A DNA stretch of 64,000 bases from Adiantum capillus-veneris (taxonomy: Eukaryota; Streptophyta; Polypodiopsida; Polypodiales; Pteridaceae). The stretch's first letter is position 1. Each line of letters starts with the position of its first letter. The notes beneath the pieces are model-generated. The model was not told the DNA's origin and searched no databases. It saw nothing but the letters and a program-made list of their open reading frames with translations. Below, one piece after another: positions 44,738 through 54,075 of this stretch. Made by a program: the position numbers and the translations under genes. The DNA lies in the NCBI GenBank assembly GCA_014529385.2, contig CM043971.1, forward strand, positions 60,032,709-60,096,708, read 5' to 3'.

Positions 44738-44812
44738 GTCTCCAAATCCTAAATAACCAACTCAGATTCTAGTTTTACCATATCTTGTATTCATAGACAA
44801 TCATCTTCTTAC
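44738..44812 (+). repeat. 75-bp direct repeat, right copy
   Basis: CGTCTCCAAATCCTAAATAA, then TCTAGTTTTA, ATCTTGTATTCATAGACAATC; about 80% identical by eye to 42951-43026. Confidence 0.8.
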
Positions 44813-44945
44813 AAAAAGCTACAAAATTTTTATCTTTGTGAAAATTTAATCTCAAACAGGAGTATTTTGGCAATTTTGGGAAATTTTAAGGGCATTTTGG
44901 GAATTTATGACAAAATATCGGGAGTGATTTGGGATAGGATGCCGC

Positions 44946-44984
<39 letters not shown>

Positions 44985-45335
44985 GGAGAGAATTCTATAT
45001 ATGGAAGGATTTCGTGGACGTGCTTTTGGGATTGTTGCAACTACTCGTGGTCACCATTGTAGGCAACCCAAATGCAGGGTGGTAACATATGCAGGGCATG
45101 GGGATGTGCCAGTAGAAGTAGGCAGCTTCAGCAATGTGTATGAGAGCTTGCATTTAAGCTTTGCATAACAAGCCCCAGACTTGTCTTGCCCAAAGCATCT
45201 GCTGCTCTAGTGGACAAAGGGCAATCATTGCAAGCAGTGTCAAATAAAATCCATGAATAGAGTGTCGTTTGTCTGTGCATGAGGATCAAGGTAGAAGCTG
45301 AGGTTGATTGTCGTTGGAGTTGGAAGAACCAACGT

Positions 45336-45388
<53 letters not shown>

Positions 45389-45470
45389 ATGGAATGACGA
45401 GGAAAGCATGCAGAGCAAGCCAGGCTTGGGAAGGTTCTCATCGATGTGCAGACTAGGGCAAGCACCTTAG
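44813..45470. other. Non-coding stretch with two long GA tracts
   Basis: Contains (GA)n at 44948-44983 and (GA)n followed by nine G at 45341-45388. No gene is supported. It ends where the inverted LTR fragment begins. Confidence 0.6.
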
Positions 45471-45954
45471 TGTGCAAGCATGACAAAGCACCTCAAGCTT
45501 GGGTAGTGTTCCAACAAGCACCTCAAGCTCCCTAATCAGCAAGCATGACAAGCACCTTAAGCATCTAGGTCAGCAAGACGACAAGCACATCAAGCACGGA
45601 AAGAACCTCAAGCACCTTAGTCAGCAAGCATGACAAGCACCTCAAGCTTGGGCCGAGTTCCCACCTCAAGCTTAGCCCTAACTTACCTAAGGTCAGAGGA
45701 CTTTTCACACTAACCTTTGGAGGTATTTAATGAAGCTAACCCTAATTTATTTTAAGCTCAATTGGTTAGCCTTGCTCTTTGACAAACCATCTCTCATTTG
45801 GACCCCTTTACCATTGGCCCCGTGTTGAGATAGATCTGTAAAAGCACATGTCTATATTCTAACCCTTGCTCCCATTTATTCTCCCACATTAAATGATTAG
45901 TTTAATATCAAAAAATCATTTGGGTTGGTTAGATATTATATTTAATGACATATT
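45471..45954 (-). repeat. Inverted LTR fragment of the element D family
   Basis: The reverse complement aligns with the first ~470 bp of the solo LTR (32233-32700), ending at ...TTTAATGACA, i.e. the LTR start TGTCATTAAA on the minus strand. The inner part of the LTR is missing. AAGCACCTCAAGC motifs are repeated here more often than in the solo LTR. Confidence 0.87.
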
Positions 45955-46082
45955 CAATTAATTTTGTATTCTTACGTATATATATATATATAGCAGGTTC
46001 TGGGATCAACATGAGGCATACATACAATTTCAAGTATTCAACATCATGTATCTAACTGTGTGCCGATCAAACAACTATAAAT

Positions 46083-46700
46083 TTCAAGAAATAGTTATCG
46101 GAATTCTAGAAGTATTGACCACTCCGCATTTTACCAGTGTCCAACGAGGATGGTACATAACCTGGTGGGTTTGTGAGGCACTTTCACCATCAGATCCGAA
46201 AGCTTAGGCAATTTGAGGAATGATCTCCATCGGAATTCTAGAAGTATTGACCACTCCGCATTTTACCAGTGTCCAACGAGGATGGTACATAACCTGGTGG
46301 GTTTGTGAGGCACTTTCACCATCAGATCCGAAAGCTTAGGCAATTTGAGGAATGATCTCCATCGCCTCAAATGGTGTGAAGAGTTGGAGCTCGGTGCATT
46401 ACTATATCTTTTGGCCAACCAACTTCAAGACAATGATCGTACACAAAAGTGTTAACCTCAACTGGTGGGTCTATGACAAGGTCATTGTTGCAGCTGTTCC
46501 AGAAGATAGAGTGGTTGTTATGGGGAGACATAGCCACTTCTCTGGCAAGGTATGGACGACCCGCTTACCACAACTCTGGTGTAAAACCCTCCATTTCTAT
46601 CTAAAGAGCACACAAGAGTATCATGGCTATGATTATATGCCAGAAAATCAGACTTATTATTCTACTTTTGTAACAAGATCATGGACCTCATCGTTGTAAA
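46083..46700 (+). pseudogene. Diverged ORF0-like relic upstream of a Gypsy gag relic
   Basis: Three frames together match the unidentified ORF of the Tekay-like element: ILEVL...GWYITWW against MEILL...GWELDW; LGNLRNDLHRLKWCEEL against LGCLATDLKKIRWGEEL; NWWVYDKVIVAAVPEDRV against NDWLLEKVTNVIPANRV, in the same order. Frame shifts, a TAG in the first duplicated unit and the 132-bp duplication break it. The last part is a 115-codon frame (46352-46699) with Tyr/Trp-rich end. It lies ~280 bp upstream of a gag relic, the same order as at 24.1-23.3 kb. The match is by eye, over about 45 aligned residues in the conserved blocks. Confidence 0.6.
46097..46364 (+). repeat. 132-bp tandem duplication in ORF0-like relic
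   Basis: ATCGGAATTCTAGAAGTATT... begins at 46097 and again at 46229; the copies look identical. They cover the part of the relic matching the GW...W segment of ORF0, so the duplication is very recent compared with the decay around it. Confidence 0.95.
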
Positions 46701-46977
46701 GGATTCTTACATAAATAAAGGACATTGATTTTCTCATGAATTGTCTCTTGAGTTGTGATGAATGGTTTTATTGTGGGCTTGTTGGGACTTGGTTACCTCT
46801 GTATGTTTTAAGGAAGTCTTTGGTGTAAGGAGAAAGCCTATCGATGCATATGAAATATAGAATCAAGCTCTAGAAAAATTTTACCATCACTGATGGTCAA
46901 TTTTGAGAAGTGATTAATGGATAACTTTGTTGAAGATAGACTTAACTTCTATGTTCTGTAATCAAAATCAGGGAAAA

Positions 46978-47590
46978 ATGGAAGCCCAAGTGGATCTCTA
47001 CACGGAAGTACATGAGAAGAAGTTGCTCCTGAAGCAGATGCAACCCCCTTCCTTTAAGGTGAGGAGGCTAATTTTGAAAAGGATGCTAAGGCATGGATCA
47101 GAATCCATGGATGACTACTTTACTGCTGCTAAGACGATGCAAGACAATCAATCCATGCTAGGAATGTTTCGATTGATTGGAGAAGCGCAACTATGGTGGA
47201 AACACTACTGCCGTGACAAGGGTGTTGCGGAAGATTTCCAGTCTTGGAATGAAATCAAGTTGGCAGTTAGAGAAAGATATCTACCCCATGCCCACCAATA
47301 TTTGAAGATGAATGAGTTCTTTGATCTAAAGCAAAATGATTTGACCTTGGAGGAGTATTTCTCCAGGACACCGTAGCTATGTTGATTGGAGAATACTAAT
47401 ACTAGAACACATGGATATCACAAAGCCACCAATGCTGATAATTGTGCATGAGGAATCTCATCGCATAAGACCTAGAGATATAACGAAAAGAGTCATATGA
47501 GCATGAATATGACTCGATAAGACTATCTATGCTACAAAAGTGGGGTCAGTAAGTACAACATATCAAGGGATCCATATGGCCATATTGTTG
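46978..47590 (+). pseudogene. Gypsy gag relic, related to the Tekay-like family
   Basis: ATG at 46978, then [49 protein letters not shown] and YLKMNEFFDLKQNDLTLEEY, matching [49 protein letters not shown] and [19 protein letters not shown] of the 23-kb gag. The frame stops at 47374-47376. Beyond it, CYKSGVSKYNISRDP near 47529 looks like a decayed CCHC knuckle. No protease or RT follows. Confidence 0.82.
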
Positions 47591-49966
47591 TGTCATTTAG
47601 GTAGGCTATTCAAGCAAAATAAGTCACAAACCAAGACATTTAGATTGAAGGCTTTCGTCTCAAAACGATGAATTAGAGTCTTGTAATAACTTTATAACAT
47701 TGGAGAAAGATTTTATTGCATCTTTATCTATGATGGAGATAAAATAGAGTATGGTAGCATATATCAAATCTTTCAAAAACAAAGATTAATAATCTATAAG
47801 AGACCATACTAATAAATTTACGCAATAAATTACAAGGTGCCCAATTGATGAAAAACCCAACCAAGAAAAATTGATTCAATCTTCTGAGAGGGCTTGCAAA
47901 ACAAGACTTAGCATGCACATTTGTATGAAAAGATTGTAATGTGTCCATTACATATGTAAACATAATCTTGTAATTATTACTACAAGAAATAATTTAAAAA
48001 AATAACTTTTTTTTTTTCCTTGTCTCAATCTTTGCATACCAATTTTTGGATTGTGAATTGCCTTAGAAATGCTCAAGTTATGGGTGTTCGTGTGCATAAT
48101 CTCTTGTCAATTAGTTAATAGATTAAATTTAATATGCATAAATTGAATGGTTAAATTAAAGTGACCACTTTTTGGAGTAAATATGTGGCTCGTACAATTC
48201 ACCACAACAGTAAGAGATACTTCTAGTCAAAGGTGTGGCTGTCCGAAGGTGATCAAACCAAAGTTGCCGCCAAAGGAGGGGCAAAGCAAGCATTCATGGC
48301 TCCTTGGAAGGAAGCTCCACCACTGTACAAATTAGCTCCACATTCTCTCTCTCCTCTTTCTTCTAGCTCATTTGATCATATCATTTCAAGTTTTGTAGTA
48401 TTGACATTCTTGTGGAGAGCTCTTGCAACTCAAGCATTAGCAAGAATTGATTTATTTGGAGATTAAAACTCAATTAAGGTAATTAATTTCCAATTAATAG
48501 AATTTTATGCATAATTTTTGCATGACATCCACTCCTTATGTAATTAAACATAATCAATACTTATTTACATACCTCTTATGGATAATAGCATACTACTCTC
48601 ATAAATTCTCTCAAATATCTCCATAAGCTTATCGCTTTCCACTAGTTTAACATAATTATGCATTATTTTTCATTAAAGATTGCATATAGTTAGAAAAGTG
48701 ATGAAAGAAATTATGATGAACTAATATTAGCTCAAAATTATCAAGAAATTTTGAAATTTGATAACCTCATGTAGTTAAGATATTATGCTTTCATAATCAG
48801 TGGTTTTTAGCTTAAAATTTATTGTTTAAACTTGGAAAATTGGACTTGTTCTTAATTAATTATTTTTAAGATTTCATTATAATTAATTAACATCATTTGT
48901 GTATCCCATATTTTTTCTAGAATCATTTGAGAAAGCTAGCTAACTTTTACCGCAAATTGCCTCTTTTTAGGCTATTAAATAAACAAAAATAGAACTTTAG
49001 CTTTAAAAAATAAAACTAGTAAGTAAAGGCTGATACTCTAATTTATATTAGTTAAAAAAAAAAAAAGCTAATTCTTAGGATTTTACTCTTAGTTTTTTAT
49101 CCAAAAAGTAGCATTTTTGTTATTTAATCATTGAAACTTATATTGCTTCTCAAAAAAATCAATTTTAAGGGGTGAAAATTAGCAAAACTAACCAAGAAAT
49201 CTAGTTAACTAAAATTCATCTCCCAAAATTGCTACTTCTTATATGACAAGTCATCATCATAGGCATTTATGTACACAAATGCATAGTGTAGATGCATGCT
49301 TTTGCCTCGGGGGGTGCACTCTGTAATCATGTTAATGTATAAGGTGAGTTCAAAAGGAGGAGTTTTAAATGCAAAAAATTTATGCAATTTAACAAAGAAA
49401 CATCAAAATGAGGGGTTTTAATATTCAATTTTAGAAAAATTTTCTAAAATAAGGAATCATTCTATTCATATAGACATGTTAAAAGAGGGGTTTTTCTAAT
49501 ACCCCACAAACGCACGTTATATAGGGGATACTGAATGGTGAACCCTCTGAGGATTTGCTAAATTTTTAGTTGTTTAAGGCAAATGCTGCCAAAATGATCC
49601 TGATAGGAATCACACATTAGCGTGGGACCTAGCAATGTCTGAAGCGGACATGCAAAAGAGTATTGCAATGCCAACAACACTAACCATAAAATGGATCTCC
49701 ACGTTAGAATCACTATTTAAGGTTATAATGTATTGATTGCACTAAGATTACTTTGCAAATTAGGGAATATTGTTTAAGTTTTCCTAAAATAAGTGGATGT
49801 TATAACCTAGAAACGATCACATATGTTTTTTAAAAGACCGTTTTTAGCAATTTCGAGTTCAAATGATTTTTTTCCTCTTGTTTGCAGAGGAATGTTGACT
49901 CTTGAGGGTATGTTGATTCAATAGATTCAAGTTGAAAAAATTAAGAAAGATTGGTATTGATCGTAA
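47591..49966. other. AT-rich stretch without supported genes
   Basis: Low-complexity AT-rich DNA with short poly-A/poly-T runs (48006-48020, 49054-49068). One 77-codon ORF (48233-48466) shows no known motif. It borders the 5' LTR of element D. Confidence 0.6.
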
Positions 49967-51558
49967 TGTCATAATAATTAATATCTCATTCTCCTAAATG
50001 ATTTTCTCTTGTTAAACTGGTCATTTAATATGGGGAAGTACCAGGGGAGAAAAAGCTAGAATATTGGTTGAGCTGGCAGACAGGCCATAGTAGGGATTTG
50101 AAGGAGGGAAAATAGGGATCTAAAGAGGGGGAAATCCGCAAAAGATCAATGTGAAAACAATGGGCTTCAAAGACCCTAAGGTTCATCCCCTTAAGACTTC
50201 CAAAATGCTAAGGTTCCAAAATTCAACGTAAAGTCCAATGGTCCAACCCTAGGGAAAATTGGATGCTTTGTAGTGTGCCAAAAAGGCTTTGCAAGCTCCT
50301 ACATAGGAGGGGGCGATCCCTTTTAGTAGGGGATGAGAGAGAAACACACACACACTCATGCAAGCCCCTTTACTCAAAGGGCATAGTGGACACATGTCAG
50401 CTCCCTGTGCCAATTTCCCACAAGGTGCATTCAAATCCTATTGGATGGCCATAGAGGTGGACCAATGAGAATTACGCTATATTAAATCTAGTTTAATTCA
50501 TTTAAAAACACTTGATAAAAGAACCAATAAGATTTAAGCTCTCTAGAAGACTATTGGCCAGCAGTCTCCCAAGGGGTCCAATGATCATTCAGCAGCCCAA
50601 TGGCTTCCTTTTTTCCTATTGGCAAGAAGACTAAGGGGTCAAATGAGAGTTTAATTGCATTATTAACTACCTAAAGCTCTCACAAAAGGGGAAAGGGGGA
50701 CACATGTCACAAGGCTATCACTTATGCTTCTCAATTTTCATTGGCTAAGCTTTGTAGGGTCCAATGGGGTGCCAGCATGAGTAATTTGCAAGAGGGGTCG
50801 ACCAAGAGAGAGAGAGGGGGATGATTTTGGCAAGGCATTATCACACACACTCACACACTTTCATGTGTAAAGAAATAAGACTCTCCCCTCCTTCTCAAGA
50901 TTTAATGGAAAGCTCATCACCTACACCAAGCTTGTGAGAAGGGAGGCCTACACCAGCAACTCTTGGCTTTGGTGATGCAAATCCAACCTAGAGCCAATAT
51001 TCAATGCAAGTTATTCTCCTCTCCCATTCTAATTACTAAGCTATGCTAAGCTATTATGAGTGATTATGTGAGGAGATATACTTCTTTCTTGTAATACTAC
51101 TCCTTCTTCCTCTCAATGTACTCTCATACCCCGCTAGGTCTCACCATCTTTGAAGGTGTGTGAGGTCTTGGGTCTGAGATCGTGAGGGAATGATGTTATG
51201 TTTTAAATTGTTTCCTTAGTGCTTGAAGCTTCCATCTTCATTGCACTAGCTATTTATTGAAGGAACATCAAGAATTGTATTGTAAAATGTCTCCCTTGAT
51301 GGGGGAAACCTATAATACAAAGCCTTTTGGAGGGGGAACCAACTCCATATAAATCCGGTCCTCAACTGTTGTCCATAGCTTAATTTCTCTCTCTTTTGAA
51401 GTATTGCTCATGCCTATCTAACTAGGTGTTATGCTTTTTGTTTCTCTCGCCATCCAAGCACTCTTGATATGCTCATTAGGAATCTATTCTAATGACATGC
51501 TCACTATGTTTATGCTATTTTCCGCTACACACAAGCTACTAGGCCATTAAATGTTACA
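49967..51558 (+). repeat. Element D 5' LTR (1592 bp)
   Basis: TGTCATAATAAT...AATGTTACA, immediately followed by a primer site. It aligns with the 1560-bp solo LTR over the full length, with clear divergence. Confidence 0.9.
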
Positions 51559-51559
51559 T

Positions 51560-51571
51560 TGATATCAGAGC
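51560..51571 (+). other. Element D primer binding site (tRNA-iMet-like)
   Basis: TGATATCAGAGC, one base after the LTR; one mismatch to the initiator tRNA-Met complement TGGTATCAGAGC. Confidence 0.87.
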
Positions 51572-51987
51572 ATAAGCTTTATTTTTTCTTGCTCAAGAAG
51601 GGAGGTCCTCGAGCTAGCTATAAATGGTTGGTATTATTAATTTCAATTGAATAAGTAGAATAAGGATTTTTCAGCCTTGCAGTGCGCCTGCCTTCGCGCA
51701 AATAATGGGGAATCACCTTCGAGAGCTATGGTCTTAATAGTGGATTCCTACGGGGCTTGCCTATGGCTTAACCACTATGGCTTAACCACTATGGCTTAAC
51801 CACTATTGAGCTATTAGAAGCTTGACAAGAGCCGTTATTGTTTTGGTGTTGAAAGACTCTCTCTTTAATTCCTTGCAATTAATGATACTCGAACCACGGG
51901 TATAGGAGCTTGAGTGCTTTTCTAAGGGGGTAAAGAGAAGTAGCAACTAGGGCTTGAAGTGTCAAACTACACCTAAAAGTTGTTAGA
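51572..51987 (+). other. Element D leader
   Basis: No gene. Contains three 14-bp units CTATGGCTTAACCA (51761-51802) and near-inverted 11-mers CTTAATAGTGG and CCACTATTGAG around them. Confidence 0.7.
51761..51802 (+). repeat. 14-bp x3 tandem repeat in element D leader
   Basis: CTATGGCTTAACCA three times in succession. Confidence 0.95.
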
Positions 51988-52963
51988 ATGGCTGAGAATA
52001 TTAAAGAGAGTGAACTGAATGTTGATAGCTTTGATTTTGCTAATGAGCAGTCTACTAATGATGCCCCTATGCTTGTTAACTACTTTGTTTCTAGGCTTCA
52101 AGAATCCATGTGCAATCCATCCCTCCAAAGTGAAGTGCAACAACAGCTTCGTGCTTATGGGATTTTCCAAGCCCACCACGTTGAAGAGAGAGCACCTAGG
52201 AAGCCTCCTTGTGAGACTTCCAAAAGAGGCCTCTCTCCGATTCGGGAAGAAGAAGAGGATCCATACGAACGGCTCAAAAATTTACTTCTTGATGACACAT
52301 CTCCTTCCCAAAGGAGAACTCAAGAGCCCCCAGCAAAATAACGAGAAAGAAGTGAGTCTCCTACCACCTCAGTGGAGATGGCTCCACAACGACGGCGGGC
52401 AAAATGCTCTCCATCACCCCCTAAAAGGAGAAGACCATCACACACTTCTCCACACCATAATTCAAAGAGGGATGACAGAAAACAAGAGAAGAAAAAGGCG
52501 AGAAAGAGGTCACCCTCTTCTCCATCTTCTTCATCCTCTTCCTCTTATGAAGAAAGTGATGGTGCATATAGGGAGGAACAAGGCAAGAAAAAGGCGATAA
52601 AGAGGTCGTCCTCTTCTCCATCTTCCTCAAATTCTTCATCTTTTGAAGAAAGCGATGGTGCAACTTTTGAAACATCAAAAACAAGAGGCCATAGGAAATC
52701 AAGTGCCACGTGGAAGAGATCTTCCAAGCTCAAGAATTTCAAAGAGGGAGGAAATAGCATCTCTTTCCTTACCTACGATGGCACCTTTGGTGCTACGGAC
52801 AAAGTCTTGGCTTTCATCCCACAATTCGATGCGGCGTTTGGAGATGAGGGCTTCATGGATTCCTCTAAGCTACCCCATGTAGATATTCACTTTCAAAAGT
52901 CCACCAGGCAATGCTGGTCTAACCTACGGGCAAACGGTGAAGCCCCACAGACATGGAAAGATT
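51988..52963 (+). pseudogene. Element D gag, N-terminal part
   Basis: ATG at 51988 (MAENIKESELNVDS). One in-frame TAA (52339-52341) splits an otherwise continuous frame. The first 117 codons have NYFVSRLQESMCNPSLQSEV; the next part is a long Lys/Arg/Ser-rich region with a duplicated 32-residue unit (SPSSPSSSS...EESDGA). It is followed by ISFLTYDGTFGATDKVLAF and HVDIHFQKSTRQCWSNLRAN, which resemble the start of a Gypsy gag core. The CACTA enters after TWKD. The in-frame stop could be a mutation or a programmed boundary; a mutation seems likelier. Confidence 0.75.
52491..52682 (+). repeat. 96-bp tandem repeat coding Ser/Arg-rich gag segment
   Basis: GAAAAAGGCGAGAAAGAGGT at 52491 and GAAAAAGGCGATAAAGAGGT at 52587; two 32-codon units of a basic, Ser-rich, acidic-ending block. 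Confidence 0.9.
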
Positions 52964-52975
52964 CACTACAAGAGG
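52964..52975 (+). repeat. CACTA left terminal inverted repeat
   Basis: CACTACAAGAGG, exact reverse complement of 59982-59993. Confidence 0.95.
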
Positions 52976-52988
52976 TTGTGTGCTCTTG

Positions 52989-53190
52989 TGACGCTGTTAG
53001 CGACGGAAATACACTGGGTTTTTATAACCCCCGGCGTCGCTAAAACCGTCGCTACGAGCGTCGCTAAAACCGTCGCTACGAGCGTCGCTATATGCGTCGC
53101 TATATAGAGACGCTCATAGCGACGATTATAGCGACGTTTACACTGAAGACTATAGCGACGCTACAGAGCCATAAATAGCGACGGTTATAG
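52989..53190. repeat. CACTA left subterminal repeats
   Basis: About a dozen copies of GCGTCGCTA or TAGCGACG in both orientations; the left half is mostly one strand and the right half the other. Confidence 0.9.
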
Positions 53191-53545
53191 CAACGCCCGA
53201 GAGAATTTTTTTTTGGTGGCAGGGCATTCATCAACCATATTGTACTTGATTCACTTTTTTTAAAAAGTGCAAGGGTAGATAATAGACCCAAAATAGTCAC
53301 CCACAAGACGCATTGTTTGCAAAATTGACAATTGTACACATCATAGGCAAAATGAATTGATTGGCAAATGTAATAATGACAATTGTACAACATCATGGCA
53401 TAAAGAATTGATTGGCAAAAGGAACTGCGGTGACAAATGTAATACTATACATGGCTCAAAAAGACGTATAAAATCCATCTCATGATACATAAGCTATGAG
53501 AAACCCTAAACTAATGCTATCTAGCTACGGCTAAACTGACGTCGT
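53191..53545. other. CACTA internal, untranslated
   Basis: AT-rich, no gene; an imperfect repeat of ACAATTGTACA-type sequence near 53320-53395. Probably the 3' side of the transposon's transcript. Confidence 0.5.
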
Positions 53546-53803
53546 CTAGTCAGACGTCTCATCGCGTCCAAGCGGCGTAGCTTCCCCACAACAACCGCCA
53601 CCGCCACCACTAGAGCGCCGGTGTCTAGACGAGTGTGAAGCTCGTCTCGTCGACACCGAAGCTTCGGAGCGCGCCGAATGCTCCGAAAGAGAGGGAGATG
53701 CGGATGGAGTAGGAACGCGCGATGATGCGCCAGAGAGATGACGCTCCACGTACCACTGTCTCTGCTGCGGTGACAAAGAAGAAAGAAACTCCTCATCATC
53801 CAT
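53546..53803 (-). CDS. Short CACTA ORF, possibly a last transposase exon
   Basis: 85 codons from ATG 53803 (MDDEEFLSSLSPQQRQWYVE), followed by a Ser/Arg-rich tail with a Gly run (SSGGGGGCCGE). TTTAATGCAAG just upstream could be a splice acceptor. Not a recognised family. It may be the C-terminal exon of the transposase or the relic of a second CACTA gene; neither can be shown. Confidence 0.35.
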   Translation of the reverse strand: MDDEEFLSSLSPQQRQWYVERHLSGASSRVPTPSASPSLSEHSARSEASVSTRRASHSSRHRRSSGGGGGCCGEATPLGRDETSD

Positions 53804-54075
53804 ACTTGCATTAAACACACGAATATTTAAACTTAATATTGAATGAATAGAGTAGACAATGACGCAAAGACCATTAAATACAATGACGTAATGATGCATA
53901 TAAATACAAAGATGCAATGAATTGAGTGATAGAAGAGGCAAGTCGAAAACTCAGAATTTTCAATCAAAAGATGTGAGCGCGAGTAGAAAACAGCGTTATA
54001 CACCATGGAAGGTACTTAGAGAGCCAGAGCTTTTACAACACGGAGCAAAATTGTTCAAATACAATATTTGTGGCT

